Source: Allomuricauda sp. ARW1Y1 (GTDB taxonomy: Bacteria > Bacteroidota > Bacteroidia > Flavobacteriales > Flavobacteriaceae). From it: a DNA stretch of 64,000 nucleotides. Made by a program: the position numbers and the translations under genes. The stretch is taken from NCBI RefSeq assembly GCF_013407935.1, contig NZ_JACBZU010000003.1, forward strand, positions 1 to 64,000, written 5' to 3'. This document shows, piece after piece, positions 26,001 to 34,513 of this stretch (the first letter of the stretch is position 1; each line of letters begins with the position of its first letter). The notes beneath the pieces were generated by a model. It saw only the letters and a program-made list of their open reading frames with translations, was not told the origin of the DNA and searched no databases.

Positions 26001-29000
26001 CTATAAAAGAGATGGCTTCGTACACCTTCAAATTAGTACCGCAGCAGAGAACCTTAAGTTTTTCTTGGATGGTTATTGTAATGAAAAGAAGGTGTACAGC
26101 AATGAAATTGACATTAAAAAAGGGACTTCATATATAAAGGTTCCCGTTGAGAAAGGCTATAAGGACAAATTGGAGTTCAATCTGTATTTTGTAAAATTCA
26201 ATAGTCTTTACTCCAAACAATTTGCGGTAGATTTTCCCGAAGTCACTAAAGGGCTGACCATCGAAACGATGAGTTTTAGAAACAAACTAGTTCCCGATGC
26301 AAAAGAAACATGGAGTTTCAAGATTACCAATTCAGATAACAAGGGTGCCAATGCGGAAGTCTTGGCAAGTATGTACGATACTTCTCTGGACCAATTTAAG
26401 CAGCACGATTGGGACAACCGATTGGGATATGAATATTACCGTAGTGCCTATGCACCGAGAATAGATGATGGTTATTCCTTTACAACCACAAATTTTAGAA
26501 AGTTCCATTACACGCCACGACTAAACGTACTTACTTTTCTTAAAAACTATCATCAGCTCAATTGGTTTGGACTGGATTTTGGAAGCACGCAATATGATAA
26601 TGGCCGTTATCTCCAAAAACTCAAGCTCAAGACATATCAACCTCCAAAGGCTGAAGGTAACATCAGTGGTATTGTGATGGATTCGGACGGGATACCCTTA
26701 CCTGGTGTGAACGTCATTGTAAATGGGACCACCACAGGTACACAGACCGATTTCGATGGCTTCTATTCCATCGAAGCCCCCATGGGTTCCGAATTGGTGT
26801 TCAGCTATATCGGTTTTAAAAATGAACTGGTTCCCATCACGCAATCCAACTCCGTGAACATAGCATTGGAAGAGGATTCCCAAGCTTTGGATGAAGTCGT
26901 TATCACAGCTCTGGGGGTTCAGCGCAAAAAAGATTTGACTGGTGCAGTTTATATCAATGCCTACAGTATAAGTGCTGCTATTGAAAACAAACTTGCCGGT
27001 AAAGTGGCCGGAGTACAGATTACCGAAGCGGCCGGAAACGCAGGTGCAGGAGCTGAAGTCATCATTCGAGGAATGACCTCCTTGAACTCTAAAAATAGGC
27101 TCCTCTTTGTCATTGACGGTGTTCCTGTAGAATTTGGTCCTGATGGATTGAATGAAGTGACCATTCTTCCTTCCGACATTGAGGATATTACCGTGTTAAA
27201 GGGCGATTCCGCCTCGGCTATTTATGGTTCACGAGGCGTCAATGGTGTGGTCATCATTACAACCAAAAAAGGTCTTGAAAATGCCCTACAGGTAGAGGCC
27301 AGAACCAATCTAAAAGAGACTGCATTTTTCTTGCCCAATCTCACAACGGATTCCAATGGTGCCATCAATATCAATTTCGATTCCCCTCAGGCTTTGACCA
27401 AATGGCGGTTTATGATGCTTGCACATACCAAGGATTTAGAGATAGGCAAATTGGAAAAAACAGCAATAACCCAGAAAGACCTGAGCCTTGTTCCAAACTA
27501 TCCACGTTTTTTAAGGGAAAAGGACACATTGGTATTTTCTTCCAAAATCAGCAATCTCACTTCCGATCCGCAATCCGGTGTTGCCATCCTGCAACTGTTC
27601 GATGCGGAAACCATGAAACCATTGGACCAGAACGTCTTTGGAGATGACCAAACCCAAAACTTCAATATTTCCCCCAACAGCGATGCAAACGTTTTCTGGA
27701 AGCTCCATATCCCTGAAAACACTAACGCAGTACAGGTTAAAGTGCTGGCCAAATCCGGTACTAAAAGTGATGGGGAAAGTATGGTCATTCCCGTTTTGTC
27801 CAACAGGATATTGATAACCGAATCCAAACCCATTTGGGTGCTGCCCAATAGCACGAAAGAAGTTGTTCTGGAGCAATTGAAAACACAAAATTCCACATCG
27901 CTCCAACATCATCGATTTACATTGGAATACACTTCAAATCCAGCATGGACTGCCCTAAAATCACTGCCCTACCTTATCGAATTCCCCTACGAATGCGCAG
28001 AACAGACCTTTTCAAGATTTTATGCCAATGCCATTGCGGAACATATTGTAAACAGCAATCCCAAAATAGCCGAAGTATTTCAGAGTTGGGCAGATACTGG
28101 GCAAGAGAAAAGTGCCTTGGAAAAAAATGAAGAATTACAATCCATTTTAATTGCTGAAACACCCTGGGCAAGGGATGCCAAAAATGAAAGTAAAAACAAA
28201 GCGAGGTTGGGTAGGCTCTTTGAAAAGAACGTCCTAACTGACCATCAGACCCAAGCCTTGAACAAATTGAAAGAACTACAATTGGCTTCTGGAGGTTTCC
28301 CATGGTTTGCCGGAGGTCGTGAAAGTAATTTTATCACCAGGCACATCGTGGCCGGATTTGGACACTTGAAAAAGATGAACGTGACGAGAGAAAATAGTTC
28401 CCATACCAAAGAACTTATAGAAAACTCTTTGAAGTATTTGGACATGGAGTTTGTCAAGAACTATAGGCAAAAGCTGAAAGAGGCCGTGGACTCTACCCAA
28501 ATTACTTTGACCAAAGCCGATATCCATTACCTCTATGCCAGAAGTTTCTTTTTGGAAAGTCATCCAGTAACCGGAGAACTAAAATCCATACAAGAAAAGA
28601 ACGTTGCGTTGTGCGAGGAAAAATGGTTGACCAAACCGCTTTATGAGAAAGGATTGACTGCGCTCATCATGAACAGGTTTGGCAAGAAGGACATTGCTAA
28701 AAAAATTCTGGAGGCTCTAGACGAACAAGCAGTGCACAGTGAAGAGAACGGAATATATTGGAAGGCAAATAAATCAGGTTGGTATTGGTTTCAGGCTCCC
28801 ATTGAAACCCAAGCGTTGCTTATAGAGGCGTTTACCGAAATAGGGGCGACCAATGCAACCATTGATGGCTTAAAGTTATGGCTATTAAAAAACAAAAGGA
28901 CGCATCAGTGGGATACCACCAAAGCAACCACGGAAGCCATCTACGCATTGCTCATCCAAGGAAACGATTGGTTATCGGTAGCCGACAACACCTCCATCTT

Positions 29001-29631
29001 GATAGGGGACCAAAAGATCCAAACCAAAAAAATGGATCAGACCGAGAAAGAAGCAGGTACCGGTTATATGAAAATTGTTTGGTCCGAGGAGGAGATATCA
29101 CCAGAACTAGCAGAGGTCAAAATTCAAAATAAGAGCAAGGTTTCCGGGTTCGGAGGAATATATTGGCAATACTTCTTGGATTTGGACAAAATCGTAGATG
29201 CCGATGATGCTCCTTTGATGATTGGAAAAAACATATTCCTCACCGAAAAAACCACGGATGGAGAAAAGTTGAGACCACTAGGTCCAGAATTAAAATTAAA
29301 TCTTGGTGACCTACTCACCATCCGATTGGAAATTACTTCCAACGAGGACCTGGAATTTGTACACCTTAAGGATTTAAGAGCTTCTGGTTTAGAGCCCACT
29401 GATGTACTCTCTGAATACAAATGGCAAGACGGACTAGGGTATTATCAATCCACAAAAGATGTCGCGACCCATTTTTTCTTCGACCGTCTCCCGAAGGGGA
29501 CATACATTCTTGAATATCAGTTGAGGGTCAATAACAGTGGGAACTTTGGTACTGGAATAGCGACTTTGCAAAGCATGTATGCCCCTGAGTTTTCTGGACA
29601 TACGAAAGGTGGGAGATTAAAAGTAGAATAA
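23050..29631 (+). CDS. alpha-2-macroglobulin family protein with TonB-plug insert
   Basis: About 2193 residues from the ATG at 23050, which starts a signal peptide (hydrophobic run ending FQGALAQ). The N-terminal 400 residues are helical. Macroglobulin domains follow, with the MG2 hallmark LDRSIYRPGQTLYFKG near 585. At about 1202-1410 an insert reads like the front end of a SusC protein: a carboxypeptidase-regulatory domain (ISGIVMDSDGIPLPGVNV, then VFSYIGFK) and a complete TonB plug (VIIRGMTSLNSKNRL, LFVIDGVPVEF, DITVLKGDSASAIYGSRG), but no beta-barrel. The bait/complement part then resumes, with the thioester motif CAEQ at 1649-1652 followed by the alpha-toroid and receptor-like end. The family traps proteases. 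The gene is 10 bp before a WG-repeat lipoprotein gene. Confidence 0.88.
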   Translation: MKKTILLFLLITVFQGALAQTNYDTLWKEVEQLELEGKFKSASEIVDKILKKSNRANDSDQIVKSFIYKSKFALLLEENAQQQVIKEIQGYINTSKFPTDALLISVYAGFLEQYLAHNQYKIRNRTETLNSEETDDFEKWDANTLVAHIGELHKQSLQHANELKEIPIDQFKAILTESNTSNKYRPTLYDFLMHRVLAFHKIDRWYVNRPEERFFLNNPVIFASTEEFVKEPFKTVDSIFSNQRALKLFQELETFHKSKDTIAYVDVVIQRLKFSRDNAPLENRDRLYLNALQRLYEKYPDHRVSGIIAYEIAESLFNATNSNDAKMDPILAEQRVRAHNLCKEVIDKYPNSDGGLLCKILKTKIEKQELDIEMEKNIVPNKPFLGKVTFKNVDSLYISIYPIPNEYFTDTYSYKRDSLALNVIKTTKNIANRFYSLEKKKDFYSHDLEIDFPELPMGGHLIIASKVGNPMALNEIYAYEKVQVTNLVLLSTMAENSLDFKLLDRSNGHPIPGAKLTLTDDEDYLKMGETDAKGSFSVKRPKKDFYDLKVMAIKEHDTIINYDQRLYSKSNYSNNEDERLAKMSLFLDRSIYRPGQTLYFKGILTEQKKGKTNVVPNTWVTLFIYDANNEEIKEIRLKTNEYGSVHGQYEIPSNVLTGEFSIEMDEDYGTDEEDEDPYWYKIDDFEMAEVYFSVEEYKRPHFEVNFEAIKENLLVGDSVVVKGNANALLGTAIKNAKVKYTVKRNLTSLRGSLYYQGEPQIIAQGKVETNGEGSFEIPFVSIPDSTVSKTHKPIYSYDITADVTDINGETRSAETTVRVGYHNLQANLKMASTLNKEESNSISVTAQNLNSQPIPAQLEIAIFKLKEPDYVFRKKPWGLPEGQIMEKERYRQLFPHEPFDSLDLKEHWSKVEMVLRKQIETNGEEVIDLGDMKAWQAGSYTVTLTAVDQLKDTVTIEQGFDVYGNNEAFVSKSQLFDYKLVNSAYKRDGFVHLQISTAAENLKFFLDGYCNEKKVYSNEIDIKKGTSYIKVPVEKGYKDKLEFNLYFVKFNSLYSKQFAVDFPEVTKGLTIETMSFRNKLVPDAKETWSFKITNSDNKGANAEVLASMYDTSLDQFKQHDWDNRLGYEYYRSAYAPRIDDGYSFTTTNFRKFHYTPRLNVLTFLKNYHQLNWFGLDFGSTQYDNGRYLQKLKLKTYQPPKAEGNISGIVMDSDGIPLPGVNVIVNGTTTGTQTDFDGFYSIEAPMGSELVFSYIGFKNELVPITQSNSVNIALEEDSQALDEVVITALGVQRKKDLTGAVYINAYSISAAIENKLAGKVAGVQITEAAGNAGAGAEVIIRGMTSLNSKNRLLFVIDGVPVEFGPDGLNEVTILPSDIEDITVLKGDSASAIYGSRGVNGVVIITTKKGLENALQVEARTNLKETAFFLPNLTTDSNGAININFDSPQALTKWRFMMLAHTKDLEIGKLEKTAITQKDLSLVPNYPRFLREKDTLVFSSKISNLTSDPQSGVAILQLFDAETMKPLDQNVFGDDQTQNFNISPNSDANVFWKLHIPENTNAVQVKVLAKSGTKSDGESMVIPVLSNRILITESKPIWVLPNSTKEVVLEQLKTQNSTSLQHHRFTLEYTSNPAWTALKSLPYLIEFPYECAEQTFSRFYANAIAEHIVNSNPKIAEVFQSWADTGQEKSALEKNEELQSILIAETPWARDAKNESKNKARLGRLFEKNVLTDHQTQALNKLKELQLASGGFPWFAGGRESNFITRHIVAGFGHLKKMNVTRENSSHTKELIENSLKYLDMEFVKNYRQKLKEAVDSTQITLTKADIHYLYARSFFLESHPVTGELKSIQEKNVALCEEKWLTKPLYEKGLTALIMNRFGKKDIAKKILEALDEQAVHSEENGIYWKANKSGWYWFQAPIETQALLIEAFTEIGATNATIDGLKLWLLKNKRTHQWDTTKATTEAIYALLIQGNDWLSVADNTSILIGDQKIQTKKMDQTEKEAGTGYMKIVWSEEEISPELAEVKIQNKSKVSGFGGIYWQYFLDLDKIVDADDAPLMIGKNIFLTEKTTDGEKLRPLGPELKLNLGDLLTIRLEITSNEDLEFVHLKDLRASGLEPTDVLSEYKWQDGLGYYQSTKDVATHFFFDRLPKGTYILEYQLRVNNSGNFGTGIATLQSMYAPEFSGHTKGGRLKVE

Positions 29632-29641
29632 TAGATTTAAA

Positions 29642-31414
29642 ATGTACAAAATGAGAATCGTTCTCCTTGTTATCATTCTACTTCCAATAATTCACAGTTG
29701 TAAGCCCAAGGGAGAGTCACAATCTAAAGAGCAGTCCTTTTCAAGAATTTATAAGGACAGGTCTTGGGGCTATCTGGACAATTATGGGGATACCCTGATT
29801 CCACTTGACAAGTACGAGTTTTTAAACCCAATCGATGCCGAGGGCATGATATTGGCACATAGTTCTGGGAAGTCAGGTTATATCAATATCCATCAGGACA
29901 CACTCATTAATTTCATATATGAAGATCTGGGGGTCTTTTCAAATGGTCTAGCTCCGGCCAAAAAAAATGGTAGGTGGGGTTTCCTAGATCGTAAAGGGAA
30001 CTTAATCATTTCACATAAATTCGATAACGAGAGCTACTTTTATAAATGTGGGCTTGCATCAGCCAAAGTGAATGGAAAATGGGGATTTATCGATAGATTG
30101 GGAAATACTGTGGTGCCAATCATCCATGATGGCGCTCAGTACACTAAAATCGATAGCCTGGTCTGCCTACAGATGGGTCAAAAATGGGCTTTCTTCTCCT
30201 GTACTGGAGAACAATTGACAGATTTCCAATATGATGCAATAACAGGAGGATTGCACAACCAACATAATTACACCTATTTCAAGAACGGTCCTTGTTTGGT
30301 AAGTATTGATGGAAAGCTCGGTTATATCGATGAAAATTTTGAACCAATTCTTCCCTTTGGCAAATTTGAAAAGTACAACGCATTTGATGGCTCAAAAAGG
30401 GCCATTGTGAAGACTTCCTCAAAGTTTGGCCTGATTGACCGGGAGGGACAATTTATTCTCCGGCCAATATATGACACCATAGAAAGCTTCCCTTATCCAA
30501 CAGGGAGATATAGGGTTAAATCTGGTGGATTGTATGGGATAATGGACGCAACTGCAGACGAAATATTACCGATTACCTATAGGTCCATAACTCCGAACTA
30601 TTTCAAGAACGATTCCATAACCATCGGTACACTGATCTTAAAAGATGACAATGGAAAATTTGGTGTGACCGACTACAATGGAACGCCATTGATACCTATG
30701 ACATATGATTCCATAGATAAGTTTGAGGAGGTCAATGGTCGTAGTTACGCCATAGTAAGCCGTGATGAAAAATATGGTGTCATCGATTCAAAAAACAGGG
30801 TGGTCATCCCTATGGAGAACGACTTTATTTATTCGGATAGGTGGATGGAATATTTGATTGTGGAAAAGCAGGGTTCCTTTGGTCTATACACCAAAGAGGG
30901 CAAAGAAGTTCTCCCTCCCCAATACGATTATCTCAGACCGTGTTATTATGATAAAAACAACAGGTTTATTGCAGGCCAACATGGAAAACTTGGGTTGATC
31001 ACCAAAGAAGGGAAAACCGTCATACCCTTTGAATATGAATACATTTCGAACTGGGTGGAATATGGGCCAAACGAACATTTTGTGGTAAAGGATGGAAAAC
31101 ATGGACTAATCGATCGAGATGGGAAGACCACAGTACCACCGGAGTATGACCAAATCATCTACAATAACCCAACATTGATTAAAGTGGAACGTGACGGGCT
31201 ATTTGGTACCATTGACCGAAAAAACAACATAGTGCACCCAATTAAATATGAGGAAATCTATTGGGAATGGCCTTATGTTACAGGACGCCCTTTGGATACC
31301 GTATTTGTAAAATACAACGGAGCATATTTTGCTACGGATATCAAGGCCAACAGTATTGATATGGAAATATCGGAGAAATTTATAGCAGAAAAATTTCGAT
31401 ACCTATTCAATTAA
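29642..31414 (+). CDS. WG-repeat lipoprotein
   Basis: A protein of 590 residues with a lipoprotein signal (hydrophobic run, then PIIHSCKPKG, so the Cys is near residue 20). It then consists of about a dozen WG (KWG) beta repeats of 40-50 residues: RSWGYLDNYGDTLIP, GRWGFLDRKGNLIIS, GKWGFIDRLGNTVVP, GKFGVTDYNGTPLIP and so on to the C-terminus. WG repeats form beta structures used for protein contacts at the cell surface. The ATG at 29651 is an equally good start. The gene follows the macroglobulin gene by 10 bp and is probably expressed with it, perhaps as its outer-membrane partner; this pairing is inferred from position alone. Confidence 0.82.
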   Translation: MYKMRIVLLVIILLPIIHSCKPKGESQSKEQSFSRIYKDRSWGYLDNYGDTLIPLDKYEFLNPIDAEGMILAHSSGKSGYINIHQDTLINFIYEDLGVFSNGLAPAKKNGRWGFLDRKGNLIISHKFDNESYFYKCGLASAKVNGKWGFIDRLGNTVVPIIHDGAQYTKIDSLVCLQMGQKWAFFSCTGEQLTDFQYDAITGGLHNQHNYTYFKNGPCLVSIDGKLGYIDENFEPILPFGKFEKYNAFDGSKRAIVKTSSKFGLIDREGQFILRPIYDTIESFPYPTGRYRVKSGGLYGIMDATADEILPITYRSITPNYFKNDSITIGTLILKDDNGKFGVTDYNGTPLIPMTYDSIDKFEEVNGRSYAIVSRDEKYGVIDSKNRVVIPMENDFIYSDRWMEYLIVEKQGSFGLYTKEGKEVLPPQYDYLRPCYYDKNNRFIAGQHGKLGLITKEGKTVIPFEYEYISNWVEYGPNEHFVVKDGKHGLIDRDGKTTVPPEYDQIIYNNPTLIKVERDGLFGTIDRKNNIVHPIKYEEIYWEWPYVTGRPLDTVFVKYNGAYFATDIKANSIDMEISEKFIAEKFRYLFN

Positions 31415-31620
31415 ATACCAATAGGGCAAGACCAACCGCTGCAAGCCTCAGACCTTCTTTCTAAGTAGGGCAATCTTTTTATCGCAAACTCATTGCGCTA
31501 TGATGACTTGTTCACTTAGCAGTAGTACTGAAAGGGACATTGATATCGAAAGACTGATGTGTCCAACTCATGAAACCTAGATCGGGTTTAAATCCTTACA
31601 TTTAAATAAAACTGTCTTCC

Positions 31621-32001
31621 ATGCCTGCTATCCGATGGCTCTTTTTGATTGTGTTTGTTTTGGTCTATTTGACGGCCTGTTCCAATGATGATGGCTTACG
31701 GCCAAGATGTTTTCAAGAGGAGAATAGAAGGGTGACAAGGACCGTTTCCAATAGAACAGGCACTGTGATAGCCCCCGATTCGGACAATCCTTTGTCCTGC
31801 AACACTATTTATGTGATTGAGTATGATGGTACTATTGAAGGCTTTACCATAGGTCTGTTGTGGGGCTGTAATTTGCCGGAAGAGCTCAAAGAAGATGGTA
31901 CCAGGGTAGTATTCGATGGCTATGCTTTCGAAACCTTTGAAACTGAAAACATATGCGCGCATTTTTTTGAGTTCACACAGATTAATCGTATCGAAGAATA
32001 G
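31621..32001 (+). CDS. small putative lipoprotein
   Basis: A protein of 126 residues with a lipoprotein signal (IVFVLVYLTACSND, Cys near residue 20). The mature part has further cysteines (near 31, 60, 82 and 113) and ends in acidic residues. I do not recognise a family. It stands alone after a 206-bp gap in which I see nothing definite. It could be the last member of the envelope cluster or the first gene before the mobile-element region. Confidence 0.6.
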   Translation: MPAIRWLFLIVFVLVYLTACSNDDGLRPRCFQEENRRVTRTVSNRTGTVIAPDSDNPLSCNTIYVIEYDGTIEGFTIGLLWGCNLPEELKEDGTRVVFDGYAFETFETENICAHFFEFTQINRIEE

Positions 32002-32130
32002 CCGTCCGGTTGATCGACACATTTCAACAGAATGGTCTTGAATTGATCATGTGGCATGCGGACTTGATGGTATTGGTGGAATAGGGTTTCGGATCAATAT
32101 AAAGTATCGTTTTGTGGCAGGGCATTTCGT

Positions 32131-32156
32131 TTCCCAAGTTGGTACCAACTTGGGAA
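32131..32156. repeat. 26-bp perfect palindrome
   Basis: The half-site TTCCCAAGTTGGT is followed directly by its exact complement, giving a perfect 26-bp palindrome. A close relative occurs 138 bp downstream. With T-rich sequence after the right arm it could also form a terminator. Confidence 0.75.
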
Positions 32157-32268
32157 TTTTGGTTTTTAGGGGTTTTTGTGGGCTGTTTTTTCCAATTGCT
32201 TCTACGTTGGATAGCTCACTAAAGTTTAAAAGGGATCAAAGGGATTCAAATAGGATGGAAAAAAATCG

Positions 32269-32294
32269 TTCCCAAGTTGGTATTTACTTGGGAA
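32269..32294. repeat. second copy of the palindrome, imperfect centre
   Basis: The same left arm (TTCCCAAGTTGGT) and the right arm ACTTGGGAA, with a changed centre (TGGTATTT), so 9-bp arms pair. It lies 105 bp before the excisionase-like gene. The repetition of arms with a changed centre is typical of recombinase or replication-initiator sites, though paired terminators are possible. Confidence 0.65.
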
Positions 32295-32399
32295 ATTTTT
32301 CCAAAAAGCTTGTAGAGTTTTGTAACGAAAGTCAAATCAGTGGAAGGGCCATCAAAAGGAAACAAACCGATAAGGTGGCCCTTTTAAAACTCAAAAACT

Positions 32400-32678
32400 A
32401 TGGGAGCAACCATCATTACCACAGAAGACCTTATGGAGTTCAAAGTCGAACTACTGGAGGATATCAAGGAACTCTTGCAAAACCAATCTGGCCAGGCACC
32501 AAGAAAATGGCTTAAGTCCAATGAGGTAAGGGAACTATTGGGTATATCCCCTGGGACCTTGCAAAACCTCAGGATCAATGGAACATTGCCCTTTACCAAA
32601 ATAGGGGGTATACTCTATTATGATCATCGGGAGATCATGGAGGTGTTGGAGCGAAACAAGGTCAACCCCAGATTTTAA
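32400..32678 (+). CDS. excisionase-like HTH DNA-binding protein
   Basis: A protein of 92 residues. After a helical N-terminus, the part from about 38 on is a MerR/HTH_17-type helix-turn-helix with wing: KWLKSNEVRELLGISPGTLQNLRINGTLPFTKIGGILYYDHREIMEVLERN. This is the usual layout of small Xis-like proteins in Bacteroidetes conjugative and mobilisable elements, where they direct excision or regulate neighbouring genes. The next gene starts only 5 bp later. The two palindromes upstream are possible binding sites. Confidence 0.8.
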   Translation: MGATIITTEDLMEFKVELLEDIKELLQNQSGQAPRKWLKSNEVRELLGISPGTLQNLRINGTLPFTKIGGILYYDHREIMEVLERNKVNPRF

Positions 32679-32683
32679 GTTTT

Positions 32684-33223
32684 TTGGCGGACGTCAATTA
32701 CATCTCGCACTTGAACGGGGCCTTTGGAAAATTCGCCAAAGACAGCCGTTTGCACTCTAGCCATGTCAGTCTTTACATGACCCTGTTCCATTTTTGGAAT
32801 GCCAGTTATTTCAGGGAGGAATTTTATATCAATAGGGCCGAGGTGATGCAGCTATCCAAGATTGGTTCCACTTCGACCTACCATCGCTGTATCAAACAAT
32901 TGCACCATTGGGGGTATATCCATTATCAGCCCTCACATAATCCCCTCAAGGGAAGCAAGGTCAAGCTGTTCAATTTTGGGACAAGTACCGAACAAGTAGC
33001 GGACATCTACCCTGGTCATAATCGAACAAGTAGTGAACAACCCTTAAAAGGTATATATAAACCTAGACAAACTACCAAACAGATTAAAAACAATGGATCA
33101 ACCGGAAATTTTAAAGGAAATATCTCGTTTGAATTACCAAACAAGGAAAAACCTGACCGAGCCGATCGATTCCGGGACAACCTCAAAACAAGGGAACAAA
33201 AGGACTACGCGGAACCTCTATGA
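32684..33223 (+). CDS. winged-helix-like protein of mobile element
   Basis: About 179 residues. The start is probably the TTG at 32684, 5 bp after the previous stop, because the conserved-looking beginning (YISHLNGAFGKFAKDSRLHSSHVSLYMTLFHFWN) has no ATG in front of it. The first 105 residues look like a winged helix (REEFYINRAEVMQLSKIGSTSTYHRCIKQLHHWGYIHYQPS). The tail is basic and disordered. Proteins of this design lie between an excisionase-like gene and a DnaC-like ATPase gene in several Bacteroidetes elements, and may act as replication or plasmid-type initiators. The end overlaps the ATPase gene by 4 bp. Confidence 0.65.
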   Translation: MADVNYISHLNGAFGKFAKDSRLHSSHVSLYMTLFHFWNASYFREEFYINRAEVMQLSKIGSTSTYHRCIKQLHHWGYIHYQPSHNPLKGSKVKLFNFGTSTEQVADIYPGHNRTSSEQPLKGIYKPRQTTKQIKNNGSTGNFKGNISFELPNKEKPDRADRFRDNLKTREQKDYAEPL

Positions 33224-33882
33224 AATTGGATTACCCACATATCATCACAGAAGGCAACACGACCTATCGTATCGGCGAGCTTCAGGGCAATCAGGTCATT
33301 TATGATTTTGAGAAAATGCTAGCCTATCTCGAGGTCAAGGGGAAGCGGCTATTCGGTATAAGCTTTAAGATCTACGAGGCGGATAGGGCAGTGCTCTTCC
33401 TGCTCTGCAACTATATTATCCGCGATTATGATCAATGTAAGAAGGCGGGAATCGACCCCCAAAAGGGATTGCTGTTGACCGGTCCCGTGGGCTGTGGAAA
33501 GACCAGTTTGATGCGCCTTTTGAAATATTTGGTACCCCATCAAAGGCCTTATGCAGTGATTCCCAGTCGGAACATTGTATTTGGTTTCAATCATGTTGGA
33601 TTCAAGCTCATCGAGGATTACGGCAATGGACACTACTATTGTTTTGATGATCTTGGGGTAGAACCCATAGGTAGGCATTATGGCAAGGACTGCAATGTTA
33701 TGGGAGAGATCCTGCTCTCCCGTTACGAACTTTTTGTCAATCACCACATACGGACCCATTGTACGACCAACCTCAATGCCAAAGAATTGGAAGAGCGTTA
33801 CGGGAATCGTGTTCGAAGCCGAATGCGACAATTGTTCAATTTAGTGGCCTTCGATGCCAAAAGTCCCGATAAAAGAACATAA
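33220..33882 (+). CDS. DnaC/IstB-like P-loop ATPase
   Basis: A protein of 220 residues. Walker A is GPVGCGKTS (88-96) and Walker B is CFDDLG (Asp143, Asp144), followed by a sensor-like THCTTNLN and an arginine-rich end (ERYGNRVRSRMRQLFNLV), as in DnaC/IstB helper ATPases that load a helicase or guide a transposase. It overlaps the preceding winged-helix-like gene. The pair with the excisionase-like protein forms the probable replication or maintenance module of the mobile element whose transfer genes begin 340 bp downstream. Confidence 0.82.
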   Translation: MKLDYPHIITEGNTTYRIGELQGNQVIYDFEKMLAYLEVKGKRLFGISFKIYEADRAVLFLLCNYIIRDYDQCKKAGIDPQKGLLLTGPVGCGKTSLMRLLKYLVPHQRPYAVIPSRNIVFGFNHVGFKLIEDYGNGHYYCFDDLGVEPIGRHYGKDCNVMGEILLSRYELFVNHHIRTHCTTNLNAKELEERYGNRVRSRMRQLFNLVAFDAKSPDKRT

Positions 33883-34225
33883 GACAGTCTAGTTCCAGTT
33901 CAATCTGTTTGGTTAGTTCTTCGCTGTAGCCGACAACTTAGCCGAAATCAACGACATCTTGCTTTTTCAAAGTTCCAAATGGGACAACAACTAGGATGGA
34001 CAACTTGAAAAATGACGTTTTTACGTGTTTCATTGTTGGATACCCATCGGGTTATCAACAAGCTATCGATACCCTTAGCTTTTTTTTGATGGGAATTAAC
34101 GTCAAAAAACACCATTTCAAGACAGGTATTATGTTGTTCACAAATAACTGATAAACAGTGAATTGAAATGTTATTTCCAGTACTTTTCCAACATCGAAAT
34201 CGTCTAACCCTTAAACGCTTACGAT
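33883..34225. other. gap before the tra operon
   Basis: 343 bp without a firm gene. It carries a plus-strand open frame for 51 residues (33996-34151: starts MDNLKNDVFT, ends MLFTNN). No family is recognised and it has a weak ribosome site, so I give it little weight. The longer minus-strand frame across this stretch has unlikely composition. An oriT or the tra promoter would be expected here, but I cannot point to either. Confidence 0.35.
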
Positions 34226-34513
34226 ATGCGAAAATCATTCTTTTTTACCCTTTTATTGCTCTTTACTTCCAGTGCTGTGTTGGCGCAAATCGGGGGTATT
34301 GAGGATTCCGTCAACGATATCTCCAATACCATTCGGGCCATTTTTCCCATTATTCTGGGTGTCATTTTTTTGGTGGGCTTTCTCTTTAATGCCGGTCACT
34401 TCTTTGGGGAGAATTCCGACCTCAAGAAGGGTATCACACGTGTACTGGTCTTTGTGCTCATTGCTGGGGCCGTGGTGGGCATCTTCACCTATCTCATTGG
34501 AATCGTAGTGTGA
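34226..34513 (+). CDS. traE: TraE-like conjugation protein (DUF4134)
   Basis: A protein of 95 residues with a signal or first helix (SFFFTLLLLFTSSAVLAQ) and two further membrane helices (IFPIILGVIFLVGFLFNAG and VLVFVLIAGAVVGIFTYLIGI). This is the DUF4134/TraE layout of Bacteroidetes conjugative transposons, a VirB2-like small membrane subunit. It opens the transfer operon and overlaps the next gene by ATGA. Confidence 0.88.
   Translation: MRKSFFFTLLLLFTSSAVLAQIGGIEDSVNDISNTIRAIFPIILGVIFLVGFLFNAGHFFGENSDLKKGITRVLVFVLIAGAVVGIFTYLIGIVV

Larger units (their letters stand above)
32002..32399. other. non-coding region upstream of excisionase-like gene
   Basis: About 400 bp with no convincing gene. 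It contains two large related palindromes (32131-32156 and 32269-32294), and between them an AT-rich stretch with short tandem AAAGGGAT-like words (32221-32255). The layout resembles a control or origin region at the edge of a mobile element. Confidence 0.45.

Noticed and set aside
32051-32515. Plus-strand open frame of 154 residues
   Set aside because: It runs through both palindromes and overlaps the clear excisionase-like gene in another frame; composition is not protein-like.
33996-34151. 51-residue plus-strand frame before traE
   Set aside because: It has an ATG and plausible composition but no family and no neighbours that need it; too weak to list as a gene.
33948-34238. Minus-strand open frame of 96 residues before traE
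   Set aside because: Rich in Cys, His and Arg without pattern and overlapping the traE start; probably random.
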